Shown here: in pieces, positions 34,101-42,223 of the stretch
Numbering within the stretch: the stretch's first letter is position 1
How the letters are laid out: every line of letters starts with the position of its first letter
Assembly (NCBI GenBank): GCA_033764075.1
Contig: JANRJH010000022.1
Span: forward strand, 65,532-129,531
Direction of reading: 5' to 3'
Origin: M3007 sp033764075
Lineage (GTDB): Bacteria > Bacteroidota > Bacteroidia > Chitinophagales > Saprospiraceae
DNA length: 64,000 bases
The notes under the pieces: model-generated
What the model saw: the letters and a program-made list of their open reading frames with translations, nothing else
Databases searched by the model: none
What the model was told of the DNA's origin: nothing
Position numbers and translations under genes: made by a program

Positions 34101-34774
34101 GCTTCATGGTAACAGTATTTGCTCTTTTGAACTTCATTTTTCGAAGCAAAAGTCTCGCCCATCATCAACCAGGTTCTCCATATAGTGCGATCGTTCTTCA
34201 ACTGTTTTTTGTCGGATAACGACCTTTCAAAATACGCCAGTGATTTGTCTAACTGGTTTACTGCTTGGTAATAAAATCCAAAGCCGTCGTCCAAGGAAAT
34301 GCCCTGCTTACGTGTATGTGCGTCGCTTAATTGAATTTCGGCTGCTTTTTGCAAGCATTTCAGCGCAACATCGTGCTCATTCATTGCTGCCTTTATTCGT
34401 CCAAGGTACAATAAGCCAGTACCAATCTCCCCGTTGCTTTCCGGCAAATACGTCCTTTGTATCCTGAGGGACTGTTCAACCTGAACGAGTCCTTTTTCAT
34501 TTTGCCCCAGATGGGCATGGCAAAGAGCTTTATACTGAAATATTTTCGCTAAAATAAGGCTGTCCGCAGCAGTCTTTAACGCTATTTTCTGCTGATAGTC
34601 ATCCAATAACAAAATGGATTTTTCAAGGTGTTCCCAATCCATCAGGTCTTCTGCTTCCCGCAGCGCGTTATCCCCATGAAATTGCGCTTCATACTGTTCT
34701 ACGACATCCTGCCCAATGGCGGCCGTGACGAAAAAACAAAAAGAAAAAAGGCAAAAAAAACGAGATGGACTCAT
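31199..34774 (-). CDS. Exported TPR-CHAT protease-like protein 1
   Basis: 1191 residues. A signal peptide (RFFCLFSFCFFVTAAIG) is followed by many TPR-like helices up to about residue 760, then a CHAT (caspase-like) domain in the last 350 residues. The catalytic dyad is visible as His in HLSTHGKAND and Cys in LSACETGIGQL. CHAT proteases cleave partner proteins; an exported version would act in the periplasm or outside the cell. The 5' part of the gene (above 32450) is markedly AT-rich, while the CHAT end is GC-rich, which suggests a chimeric origin. It is the last of the minus-strand genes of this island. Confidence 0.92.
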   Translation of the reverse strand: MSPSRFFCLFSFCFFVTAAIGQDVVEQYEAQFHGDNALREAEDLMDWEHLEKSILLLDDYQQKIALKTAADSLILAKIFQYKALCHAHLGQNEKGLVQVEQSLRIQRTYLPESNGEIGTGLLYLGRIKAAMNEHDVALKCLQKAAEIQLSDAHTRKQGISLDDGFGFYYQAVNQLDKSLAYFERSLSDKKQLKNDRTIWRTWLMMGETFASKNEVQKSKYCYHEALKSIGQQFEGNHVGAGKVYLELSYLIGNYEKEKIDSMLLYAQKAAQIAEKYDTVSVLLADAYSQIGACEGLKMNFKSSEGWILKAKGIFEKLDNISGAARCKAALAIVYFAQSDIDEAEVMATEALAVFTALNDRYNLHKTLLILSIIYRVKGDFEKSDETMEVSKKYSDMSVSDQVFYEQYEVLKTGYTGDFNTGLAIAMKNLQDVVSVYGENSSETISALNDVGQVFLNLGDCDNAAVYISRALEIAQKKPNIPSYLWCDIQLDLSAVYNCKGEYDSAVHVIKNNFPDFISNDTARMASGYYRYIINEKLSWIYLNMMQYDSALHYMLNAIEASSVAGDHFFYTKSFDFVQLGDIYYALNRFDTSLYYYRLAVQSFDDRSGFPTNKLNPNFIYALAGEAKSICQVHPDSLFTAGAILNLAMDYCDELRLTFSDKSKLDFLLVRHYLTEIKLNFLLKTEDPGNKIYQDSFFELMEMNKGIALLELINNEEAMSVAGIPSAAIETCRRYAAIIHEAEKILFESSLQPILPTDSLLIKKSAAFADANLDYAHYLDSLSGAFPQYHKLKYDHSTVSLTYVQDSLLQPDQTLIEFFTGDSAVYIFAVRPDTFAVHQIKRDPGFPLDSLVRQMRYGLTDYHVSQSTLPSYELSTAQAYAQAAHALYEKLIAPVAPLIPKNGKVIIVPDGILGYVPFDALLTSRPENPERYYNHDYFGNNHPISYAYSATLLREMRDKQHKNPPGQPMLALAPFFQGNPDALLTWTDAAAEALGLSGTRDSISALPASGQEIKDVAGPFKGQTWYGAKATIDSFQRHAGQYRILHLSTHGKANDRVGDYAWLAFAQPGDTLGFDKFYVKDIYNLALNADLVTLSACETGIGQLKRGEGIISLARAFAYAGAKSIVTTLWPVNDARTGELMRLFYRNLHKGMDKDTALWQAKKDFIQQHKKDGGAHPYFWSGFIPVGDMRKL

Positions 34775-34821
34775 TGCATTTACTGTTATGTAAAAACATA
34801 ATAACTGTCAGGGTAAAGGTA

Positions 34822-34861
34822 TAAAAAAACACAGGCGCCGGAGACTCCCCCCGGCGCCTGT
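34822..34861 (-). terminator. Rho-independent terminator after the metalloprotease gene
   Basis: The 11-bp arms 34831-34841 and 34851-34861 enclose a 9-base loop and are followed on the minus strand by a T-rich run at 34822-34829. It lies between the metalloprotease stop and the CHAT start, so the two genes are separate units. Confidence 0.85.
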
Positions 34862-34883
34862 ACCATTTTTGCGGTATGCTGGT

Positions 34884-35948
34884 CTAATCCACCGACAACG
34901 TCAAATTTCCGTTCGATCCCGCGCTCACAATCTTGTAATTCTTCCCGTAAGCCGGCGCATAGTCTTCCCATTTGCAGGCGCCGTTCGGGCATTCCCATAC
35001 GGAGAACTGGTTGCCGGACGTTTTGGCGGGCGCCCACAGGCTCTCGCCCGGCTTGAGGGTATGGTAGATGCCGTTGAGCCAGAAGGTGATGTTGGCACTG
35101 GTGTTGGCGGCATGGCGTACCCGAATACGGCTGGAGGAGTACATTTTGGTGATGAAGTCCTTGTCGGAGCTCGACAGTACGCTGTTGGTGCCGATGGAGA
35201 ACCCGTTGGTGGTCAGCTGGGCTGGTACGGGGTACTGCATGATGGACTTGGAGTCGTAGTTGGTGTGTTGCGACGACTCCCAGGTGTTTTTGTTCAGCAC
35301 CTGTTGGTCGACCTTTTTCTTGTCCCAGCCCATTTTGGCGTAGTAGCTGTACACGGCCTGCACGTTCCATGGGATGCTGGACATCGGGTGTTGCTGCTCG
35401 TGCAGGAGCCCGAGTACATGCCCAAACTCGTGGAAAGTGGTTCCGCGAACCTGACTTTCCGGGGTGCTGCTGGTGAATTCCAGGTTCATGGTCTTTTTGT
35501 CCGACGGTATGCTCAGGTTGTCTTTCCCCAGGTAGGACCAGTGCCCGTCTTTATCGAATGCGATGCGAATCTCGGCAGTGCCGGAACTCACGCGCACAAA
35601 GTCCACATTGGCGTATTTTTCCCATTCCTGGGCGTAGTTGAACACCTTGTCCTGAAGCGCCGAAGTGCCGTTAAGGAAGCGCACCCGCAGCTTTTGGCCG
35701 GGAGACCAGAATTTATTCTTGGCGCCGCTGGCCCTGTCCTGGGCGCCGGCTTCAGGGGTATCGGACAAATCATAGCCGTCTTCGGTGTCTTCCGTCAGAC
35801 AGGTGTTGGCGCGCAGGTCGGCCAGTTCTGCTTCGGAGAATGCGAATTCGAGTTCTTCATCGGGCCGGTCTTTTTGGCAGGCGGTGAGGCCGATGGCAAG
35901 TGCCGCCAGCAAGACGACGGACAGGCGGGCAAAAGAGTGGATCGTCAT
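34884..35948 (-). CDS. Astacin/M12-like zinc metalloprotease lipoprotein
   Basis: 354 residues. The lipoprotein signal (VVLLAALAIGLTACQKD) implies an envelope location. The zinc-binding motif HExxHxxGxxH is complete in FHEFGHVLGLLHEQQHP, and a downstream SIMQYP resembles the Met-turn. Length fits an astacin-like protease followed by a C-terminal beta domain (residues about 270-354; ITFWLNGIYHTLKPGES). It is preceded by the shared 44-bp leader element and lies between two CHAT-protein genes, so processing of extracytoplasmic partners is possible. Confidence 0.9.
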   Translation of the reverse strand: MTIHSFARLSVVLLAALAIGLTACQKDRPDEELEFAFSEAELADLRANTCLTEDTEDGYDLSDTPEAGAQDRASGAKNKFWSPGQKLRVRFLNGTSALQDKVFNYAQEWEKYANVDFVRVSSGTAEIRIAFDKDGHWSYLGKDNLSIPSDKKTMNLEFTSSTPESQVRGTTFHEFGHVLGLLHEQQHPMSSIPWNVQAVYSYYAKMGWDKKKVDQQVLNKNTWESSQHTNYDSKSIMQYPVPAQLTTNGFSIGTNSVLSSSDKDFITKMYSSSRIRVRHAANTSANITFWLNGIYHTLKPGESLWAPAKTSGNQFSVWECPNGACKWEDYAPAYGKNYKIVSAGSNGNLTLSVD

Positions 35949-35971
35949 AAGGGTATTTTTTGATGGTGAAT

Positions 35972-36015
35972 GGTTGGTTGATGCACATTTGTTCGCGAAC
36001 CGGCCGCCGGTACCC
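35972..36015 (-). promoter_or_regulatory. Shared leader element A
   Basis: Minus-strand pattern GGGTACC, 14 bases, GAACAAATGTGCAT, then CAACCAACC, 24 bases before the metalloprotease ATG. Near-identical elements with the same internal spacing precede the genes at 38790 and 42679. Its nature is unknown: an alternative-sigma promoter, a regulator site or a leader ORF. Confidence 0.6.
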
Positions 36016-36033
36016 AGCCTGACTGATTTTTTT

Positions 36034-36072
36034 TTAAAAAAAAACCGGCAAACGGAATCGCCATTTGCCGGT
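36034..36072 (-). terminator. Rho-independent terminator after the miniprotein gene
   Basis: The 9-bp arms 36044-36052 and 36064-36072, with an 11-base loop, are followed on the minus strand by eight or more T. It ends the STAND operon, 40 bases after the miniprotein stop. Confidence 0.85.
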
Positions 36073-36111
36073 GGATAGAAAACGCGTTATTGGCGGACGC
36101 CGTCATTAACA

Positions 36112-36285
36112 CTATTTCTTTTTCTTGCCGTTTTTCTTCCGGTGCTCATTAATGGCGTAAGCGGCGCCCGCCACGGCGATCACGGGTAATGCAACAACTG
36201 CAATTTTAACGGCGGCAATGGTGCCCACAGTGGCAGCGACGACTTGTTTGACGCCTTCGCTACCGAATAAAACCTGATTGGCCAT
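36112..36285 (-). CDS. 57-residue membrane miniprotein with basic tail
   Basis: Starts MANQVLFGSEGVKQVV, then about 27 hydrophobic Ala/Val-rich residues (TIAAVKIAVVALPVIAVAG), then a strongly basic tail with lysine runs. The size, single hydrophobic helix and cationic end resemble membrane-active peptides or small membrane effectors; this is inference. It lies 66 bases after the STAND ATPase stop, in the same orientation, and ahead of a terminator. It is therefore probably the last gene of that operon. No homolog is recognised. Confidence 0.65.
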   Translation of the reverse strand: MANQVLFGSEGVKQVVAATVGTIAAVKIAVVALPVIAVAGAAYAINEHRKKNGKKKK

Positions 36286-36351
36286 GTTGGAATGATTTAA
36301 GGTGGTGAAGAGAAGTGATTCATCCTGTGAGGACAGATACCCATTCGTTCA

Positions 36352-38394
36352 TCAAGGCGAGACCGGTACCCTTCTGTTGACGATATTATTTTTCAAACCG
36401 GAAAACTCCTTCTTCCTGTTGGCATATTCTGGAGATCCTTTTAGCCCGCATACCCTATAAATGCGGGCAAACTGTTCAAAATGCGCATCCGCATCGGCTT
36501 TCCGGCCATTCATTTTTTGAACGACCGCAAGCAGGTAGTGCCCGTCGCCGACAAAGCGGTGGGTTTCACCGAACAAGGTTTTTTTAAGCACCAGTGCTTT
36601 TTCTGCCCAGGGTTCGGCTGCGACCGCTTGTCCGCCCTGCAACCTGCACAAGGCCATTTTTTCATAGCAGAGATGCAAATCCGTGCGATCGCCGGTGGTT
36701 GCCCGCTCCAGCATCCGGAGGGCTCTCCGGTAGTACACTTCGGCTTGCCCGAAGTCCCCCTGCACCCGGAAGGCGTCGCCGGTCAGGCTGGTCACGGTGA
36801 CGGCATCCTTGTGTCGGGTTGGGTTGCGCCGGTCTTTTTTCAGGATGCTCGTCGCCGTTTTCAGGCAGGCGTGTCCGGCTCCAAAGTTTGCGGTGGAAAC
36901 ATACAAAGCGCCCAGGTTCATTAGTGTTCGCCCGGTCAGGTAATGCCGGCGTCCATGGAGGCGGGTTCTGGCTTCGAGTGCTTTGGACAGGTACTCCCAC
37001 GACAACTCGAACGCGCTTTCGTACAGATAACTGGCGCCCAGACGGTTCCAGGTGTCGGCAAGCCGCGCTTCGTCTGCCTGGAGCAGGGAAGACCGTATTT
37101 TCAGTTCTTTTTCGGCAAATATGATGGCTTTCGGGTGGTTGCCGACGGCGTCGTACAGGTCGTTCAACGCATGGTACAGATTGGCCATACTCGCATTTTG
37201 CGCTACCGTGAACCGCAACAAGTATTCGCATATGGCCAGATATCGTAATTTCTCCGGCATGGGGGCACTCGACTCATGTTCAATGGCCGATACCATGAAA
37301 TCAATGGTATTCTGGACATCCGGAGCGTCGACCCAATAGGTAAGGTACACCACCCTTTTGATCAACTCAGGGCATCGGTAACTGTCACTGGCCCTGATCA
37401 CCAGCCCGCGCCGGGAGAGATGCCGCAGGGCTTCTGCCAGAAGAAAAGTGTACTGGTCGGCAGGTATGGCAAACCGGCGTATGTCTTCAAAAGTATATGC
37501 ATCGTCCGGCAACAGGCTGAATAATTTCAGCACATTCAGGGCCAAAGCCGGCCACCCGCCATCAGCCAGAAATGCGCATTGCAGCACGCGGATTACCGAG
37601 CACTCTCGGTTCTCCTGCCCGACTTTGTCATAAACGGTATCGATCCCGGTGATAAATTCGGGGGTGATCTGCCGCGTTTCCAGATGATCCATGAGTTGCG
37701 ACACCTGCAAGCCTGGGTTGGCCGAAAGCAGATCTGCGTATAAACCGATGGCCAATGGATGACCTTCCAGCAACACACACAAACGCGACAAAGCGTTTGC
37801 ATCCATGCCGATAGCTTTTTTGTAGCGCGACCGGAACAGGTGGGTGGACTCCTCAACCGTCAACATCGGCAGCGCCACCTCGGGGTACCCGTCTAGTCCA
37901 TCCGGGCAGACCGAGACAACCAGCATCTTCCACGGCACCGCTGCCCGGACTGAATGAAGCATGTGTGCTGTGGATGAGGAAAGTACAAAATGGTCGAATA
38001 CGAACAGTACCCTTCCACCGATCATTTTCGATAAATCAAACAACAGGTTTGAATAATTTTGTTCGCCGTTTTCATACCCGATTACGGGTATTGGAAGGTT
38101 GTTTCCAAAATTGGAAAGGAGTTTGGCGAGTCTTTCCACCAGTTTGAACGCATGCTCCCGGCCATCGACCCAGAGTACATAGTCAAATTGGTTACCCAGG
38201 CATTGATCGACGAACTGGGCGGCGCAGGTGGTTTTTCCGACACCGGGCAGACCTGTCAGGACGGCGACTGATGCGATATCCAGTGACCGTTCAATGGCTT
38301 GGAGTGTCGCATCCCGACGAATGGAGCCCTGCACGTCCGGGTAGGGCGTGAGGGCTTTAAATTTTTGGGGTGCAGACGAAAACGTGCGGATCAT
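36352..38394 (-). CDS. STAND (NLR-like) ATPase with TPR sensor region
   Basis: 680 residues. The NTPase resembles the NB-ARC/AP-ATPase class: P-loop TGLPGVGKTT (about 47-56), Walker B GRVLFVFDHFVL and the GxP-type motif EGHPLAIGLYA. Winged-helix-like LKLFSLLPDDAYTFEDI follows, then TPR-like repeats in the C-terminal 300 residues (NLGALYVSTANFGAGHACL). No N-terminal effector domain is visible, unlike most STAND defence proteins. It starts 6 bases after the preceding gene, so they are co-transcribed. STAND proteins are ligand-gated oligomerising switches; the output partner here may be encoded separately. Confidence 0.85.
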   Translation of the reverse strand: MIRTFSSAPQKFKALTPYPDVQGSIRRDATLQAIERSLDIASVAVLTGLPGVGKTTCAAQFVDQCLGNQFDYVLWVDGREHAFKLVERLAKLLSNFGNNLPIPVIGYENGEQNYSNLLFDLSKMIGGRVLFVFDHFVLSSSTAHMLHSVRAAVPWKMLVVSVCPDGLDGYPEVALPMLTVEESTHLFRSRYKKAIGMDANALSRLCVLLEGHPLAIGLYADLLSANPGLQVSQLMDHLETRQITPEFITGIDTVYDKVGQENRECSVIRVLQCAFLADGGWPALALNVLKLFSLLPDDAYTFEDIRRFAIPADQYTFLLAEALRHLSRRGLVIRASDSYRCPELIKRVVYLTYWVDAPDVQNTIDFMVSAIEHESSAPMPEKLRYLAICEYLLRFTVAQNASMANLYHALNDLYDAVGNHPKAIIFAEKELKIRSSLLQADEARLADTWNRLGASYLYESAFELSWEYLSKALEARTRLHGRRHYLTGRTLMNLGALYVSTANFGAGHACLKTATSILKKDRRNPTRHKDAVTVTSLTGDAFRVQGDFGQAEVYYRRALRMLERATTGDRTDLHLCYEKMALCRLQGGQAVAAEPWAEKALVLKKTLFGETHRFVGDGHYLLAVVQKMNGRKADADAHFEQFARIYRVCGLKGSPEYANRKKEFSGLKNNIVNRRVPVSP

Positions 38395-38400
38395 TTTTTG

Positions 38401-38790
38401 TCAATTGCCGAATAATGCCTGCAATCCCAATCCGAGCAACGCTGCTGCGTAGAAGTCTTCCGGCGTGCTCACATAGTTGAGCCTCCAGGAACCATCGTTT
38501 CCGGACAAAAAGATGGCCTTTCTGTTTCCCGAGATGTAGTAGGAACTGGTGAGCCGGCCCCGGTTGTCGTAAAAGTAAATGGCGCCGTTGGCCAGCGCGT
38601 ACGCTCCGGAGAAGGTCTGGTCATTGTCGAAATCGTAGATCTCGTAACTACCGTCGAACTTGAACACGTGGAAGTTGACGTTGTCGCTGAAAACGGCATG
38701 TATCTCCTGGCCATAAATTGGGGCCAAACTGAACAACATCAGGAAGAATGCGACGGGTACCAGGCGGGCAGAGAATGTAATGTTTTTCAT
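38401..38790 (-). CDS. Small exported protein, first gene of the STAND operon
   Basis: 129 residues: signal peptide (RLVPVAFFLMLFSLAPIYG), then a beta-rich mature domain with repeated aromatic/Asp/Gly units (FKFDGSYEIYDFDND and YFYDNRGRLTSSYY) and a hydrophobic C-terminus (ALLGLGLQALFG). No known family. Its stop lies 6 bases before the STAND ATPase start. The shared leader element precedes it, and a 15-codon frame overlaps its ATG. Confidence 0.8.
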   Translation of the reverse strand: MKNITFSARLVPVAFFLMLFSLAPIYGQEIHAVFSDNVNFHVFKFDGSYEIYDFDNDQTFSGAYALANGAIYFYDNRGRLTSSYYISGNRKAIFLSGNDGSWRLNYVSTPEDFYAAALLGLGLQALFGN

Positions 38791-38834
38791 GGTGCATTTT
38801 TTTCAGTGAACAATGGTGGTTGGTGTATGCCCAT
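38787..38834 (-). other. Possible 15-codon leader ORF
   Basis: ATG at 38832-38834 opens a 15-residue frame (MGIHQPPLFTEKNAP). Its TGA overlaps the ATGA start of the exported-protein gene, an arrangement that allows translational coupling. The start lies inside shared leader element B. A chance frame remains possible. Confidence 0.3.
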
Positions 38835-38861
38835 TTGTTCACTCAAGCACCGGCGGTGCCC
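38818..38861 (-). promoter_or_regulatory. Shared leader element B
   Basis: Minus-strand GGGCACC, 14 bases, GAACAAATGGGCAT, then CACCAACC: the same length and spacing as element A. It lies 28 bases before the ATG at 38790. Confidence 0.6.
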
Positions 38862-38886
38862 AACGGTATCTTTTTTTTTCGTCCGG

Positions 38887-41800
38887 TTACAGCTTCTCCA
38901 CATCCCCCACCAACAAAAACCCCGACCAATAATAAGGATGCGCCTCCACCCCCTTTCTGCCCTGCACATACACGCGCCGGGCTTCCTGCAGCGCGGCGTC
39001 CTTGGTCATGCCGGCGCGCAGGTTCGCATAAAAAAGCCGCATCAATTCCGCTGAGTGCGCGTCGCTCACCTGCCACAGCGACATGCAGATGCTGCCCGCG
39101 CCGGCAAATGCGAAGGCGCGGGCCAGGGAGACGACGCCTTCGCCGCGTTGCAGGCGCCCAAGGCCGGTTTCGCAGGCAGACAGGGTCACCAGATCGGCGT
39201 GGATGCGCAGGCCGTACACCTCGCGCAGGTACAGTTTGTCAAAAACTGCCGGGTCGTTTTCTGCTGAAAAGGCGATCCAGGTATTGTCGCCCACGTTGTC
39301 ATCGGCATTGCCGTGGGTGCTCAGGTGTACAATCCGGCAGTTGGGCGCCTCCTCCAGAAACACATCGCGCGTGGCGGATGTGCCGTAGACGTCTTTCCCG
39401 CCGAACAAGCCGATGATGTCTTTTACTTCTTTGCCGGAGTGCGGCAGGGGCTCCAGCCCCTGGCGATTTACGGCGCCTTTCACGGTCAGCGCCCCGGGTT
39501 GCTCCCGTTCGCGCAGGGTGTCGGGGTTGCCCCGGAAGAAGGGCGCCATGGCCAACACCGACCAGGCGGTGTGCCCCGGCGCCGTCCGGTGTTGCATGGC
39601 GTGTTGCAGGGTGGCCGAATAGGCGTAGCTGATCTGTTTCTCCAAACCCCAGTAGGCGTGGCTGTTGAAGCGGGTGCTTTCGGTGGGGCGTTTGGTGAGC
39701 AGGGCGTCGAAAGGGATATACGCCAGGGGGCCGTCGGGTATGATGGTCACCCGGTCGGTCAGCCATTTGGAAACGGGTAGCACCAGCTTGTTATACAGGT
39801 TTACTGCGGCTTCCGCGTAGGCATCGGCGGTTTGTTTGAGCAGCACATCGGAGTGGGTTCCATCGTAAAAGCTTCCGGTGAGGCCGAACCGGAGGGTATC
39901 GATCCATTGTTCCAGCGGGAAATCAAGGGGCAGTTTCAGGACGCGCAGACTGTCTTTATTGAGCACAAAAGCGTACAGGGAGGTGTCGCCGGCGTAATAA
40001 CCCAACTGACAGGCGCCGGAGTCCAGCCTGTTTTGCACATCCGACAGCGGCGCCACATAAGGATCCCTGCTGAGGGCCCAGTAGTCCGGATAGTCGTTTT
40101 TGATACCGGCCCAAAACCGGGTTTCCAGCCTGCGTATCGAGATAAGGGAGTCCTCGGCTGCCTGCAGCAGGCTATCCTGCCCACCGGCCAGCGCCACCAC
40201 ACGCTGGCGCTCCCAGAACCCAATGCTTTTGACAAAAGCCGCTTCCTGATATATTACCGTCGAAGGAATACCGGCAACCTCCCGGGCACGCGTGCGCTGA
40301 AATGCTTCCCGCAAGGCATGGCCGCGCGCGCGTTCGGACATCCGCCAGGCCAAACCGGCAAAGTGCCCGTTGCCGCTCAGCCCTTCCAACGCATAGGCGG
40401 TTTGGATGTACCCTTCGTATGCGGGATATACCGCCGTCAGGTAAGTGCTTCGGGTCATTTGGTCCAGGCCGGCGGATTGCCACAGAAAGTCCGCCCCATC
40501 GCAGGCTTCAGCGTAAATGTCGAGGGCCTTCAGCAGGTTTTGCTCCTTTTCTCCGTCGGGGCGATCTGCAAATACAGCGGCTTCCTCCACCAGGGTGGCC
40601 AGCAAGGGGTACAGGTTGCGTACGGTCTCAAATTGCCTTTTCTGATAGCGATTGACGGATTTGGCACGATCCAGAAACGATAGCGCCTCCGCAAAACGCC
40701 CCTGCCGGTGCCGGCAACGCGCCATACCCAGCAAGGCGGTAATTTCGCTGACGGCGCCGCCGGCAGAAACGTTTGCAGAATATGACAAAGCCTGCAGCAG
40801 GGCGGTTTCGGCGCTGTCCAGGTGCCCCAGGTTCGTGTAGGCTACGCCCAGGTTGGTGTACAGCATGACCTTTTGGCTGGTATTTTCTTCTGTCAGACCG
40901 ACCAAGGCAATGGCCTGCCGGATTTGCCCCAGAAAGGCCGGATAATTACCCTGACGTTCGTACGCAACACTTTTGTTGTTGTGCAGGTTAATCAGACCGG
41001 GAATGGCATTCTTACCGCCAAAATTATAGTACGCCTGTGCTTTGTCGTATTGCGCGACGGCCTCATCAAATCGCTCCATAAGCACATAGGTGTTGCCCAG
41101 ATTGATGTGCGGCATTGGCAACTTGGACAGGAATTGCATGAGGTTTTTATTGTATATCGAGATGGCTTTCAGGCCGCAAGACTCTGCCAGGGCGTATTCT
41201 CCCAGTTCATAATAAATGCCGCACAGGTTGGTATAACTGTCCCCCAGATCTTCCACGGAGGGTGGCGTTTGCAGTTCCCGGATGGCGATGGCCTTATGGG
41301 CGTACGCCAGCGCAACATCCCGGTCGCCCATGGCGAGCTCGATCATGGACAGGTTGTTATAAGCCATGGCGGTTTCCGGATGATCGGGCCCGTACAGGTG
41401 CATTCGTACGTTTTTTGATTTTTCGGCCGATATTTTAGCTTTGGGGAAATCGCCCAGGGTGTAATAACCCCAGCTGAGGTTGTTGTACGTCCAGGAGGCA
41501 TCGAAGCCCACCTCTTGGCCGGTTTTTTCGTAATAGGCAATGGCCTTTTCGCTGTACTCAACCGTTTGTTTGAACGTGCCGAGGTTAAAATGGCAGACGG
41601 CCATATTGTGGTAAATATCCGCCAGCAGGGTGTCGCAGTCGCCGCCCCAGGGTTGCAGAATATTGACAGCCTGTTGGTAATGCCCAAGCGCCTCAGTGTA
41701 TTGGGCCAAAAACTGAAGCGAAACGCCCCAGTTGTACTGCAGGTAGCCGATTTTCCAGTGTCCGGCGCCAAACTGTTTTTCCCGCAACGGCAGGCAAAGG

Positions 41801-42087
41801 CGGTAAACCTCAATTGCTTTGGCAAATTTTTCCTGCTGGCGGGCCACGAATCCGCGCTGATACAATGATTCGCTGAGCAGCGCCAGATTTTCGGCGTCTG
41901 TCGGCTGAAGCAAGGTGATCGCGGAATCCAGGAGAAGTGCCGCCTCCGCCCAGCGGGTGCTGTCGCAAGCCATCATCGCCTCATCGTACAACCGCCGGGC
42001 AAGCAGGCTATCCGGGGATGTTTGCGCCTGGATTGCGGTCGAAAAAAAGAGCGGCAAGAGCAAAAAAAGGTAGCACCTGGGTTTCAT
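38887..42087 (-). CDS. Exported TPR-CHAT protease-like protein 2
   Basis: 1066 residues. The signal peptide (CYLFLLLPLFFSTAIQAQ) is followed by about a dozen TPRs (DIYHNMAVCHFNLGTFKQ, MAYNNLSMIELAMGDRD). The C-terminal CHAT domain has the dyad His in HLSTHGNADD and Cys in LSACETGLGRL. It is homologous to the protein at 31199 across the CHAT end (WSGFLLVGDVEKL against WSGFIPVGDMRKL). It lies upstream of the STAND operon in the same direction, 96 bases away. An extracytoplasmic location is implied by the signal peptide. Confidence 0.93.
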   Translation of the reverse strand: MKPRCYLFLLLPLFFSTAIQAQTSPDSLLARRLYDEAMMACDSTRWAEAALLLDSAITLLQPTDAENLALLSESLYQRGFVARQQEKFAKAIEVYRLCLPLREKQFGAGHWKIGYLQYNWGVSLQFLAQYTEALGHYQQAVNILQPWGGDCDTLLADIYHNMAVCHFNLGTFKQTVEYSEKAIAYYEKTGQEVGFDASWTYNNLSWGYYTLGDFPKAKISAEKSKNVRMHLYGPDHPETAMAYNNLSMIELAMGDRDVALAYAHKAIAIRELQTPPSVEDLGDSYTNLCGIYYELGEYALAESCGLKAISIYNKNLMQFLSKLPMPHINLGNTYVLMERFDEAVAQYDKAQAYYNFGGKNAIPGLINLHNNKSVAYERQGNYPAFLGQIRQAIALVGLTEENTSQKVMLYTNLGVAYTNLGHLDSAETALLQALSYSANVSAGGAVSEITALLGMARCRHRQGRFAEALSFLDRAKSVNRYQKRQFETVRNLYPLLATLVEEAAVFADRPDGEKEQNLLKALDIYAEACDGADFLWQSAGLDQMTRSTYLTAVYPAYEGYIQTAYALEGLSGNGHFAGLAWRMSERARGHALREAFQRTRAREVAGIPSTVIYQEAAFVKSIGFWERQRVVALAGGQDSLLQAAEDSLISIRRLETRFWAGIKNDYPDYWALSRDPYVAPLSDVQNRLDSGACQLGYYAGDTSLYAFVLNKDSLRVLKLPLDFPLEQWIDTLRFGLTGSFYDGTHSDVLLKQTADAYAEAAVNLYNKLVLPVSKWLTDRVTIIPDGPLAYIPFDALLTKRPTESTRFNSHAYWGLEKQISYAYSATLQHAMQHRTAPGHTAWSVLAMAPFFRGNPDTLREREQPGALTVKGAVNRQGLEPLPHSGKEVKDIIGLFGGKDVYGTSATRDVFLEEAPNCRIVHLSTHGNADDNVGDNTWIAFSAENDPAVFDKLYLREVYGLRIHADLVTLSACETGLGRLQRGEGVVSLARAFAFAGAGSICMSLWQVSDAHSAELMRLFYANLRAGMTKDAALQEARRVYVQGRKGVEAHPYYWSGFLLVGDVEKL

Positions 42088-42165
42088 TTGGGTACAGCAG
42101 GATGAAATGGTTAAGTAAATAGGTGCATCTGTTCCAGAACTGATGCGGTTTCGAATATCTTAGGC

Positions 42166-42209
42166 AAAAATAAAAATATTCGTCCTGCGACAAACCGCGC
42201 AGGACGAAT
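42166..42209 (-). terminator. Rho-independent terminator after the small lipoprotein gene
   Basis: The 12-bp perfect arms 42178-42189 and 42198-42209 are followed on the minus strand by a T-rich run at 42166-42177. It separates the lipoprotein gene from the second CHAT gene. Confidence 0.88.
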
Positions 42210-42223
42210 AACCTTTCAAGCAA

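Noticed and set aside
31199..42087. TPR-CHAT proteins as the Craspase protease of a type III-E CRISPR system
   Set aside because: Both have signal peptides, and no Cas gene or array is in the window.
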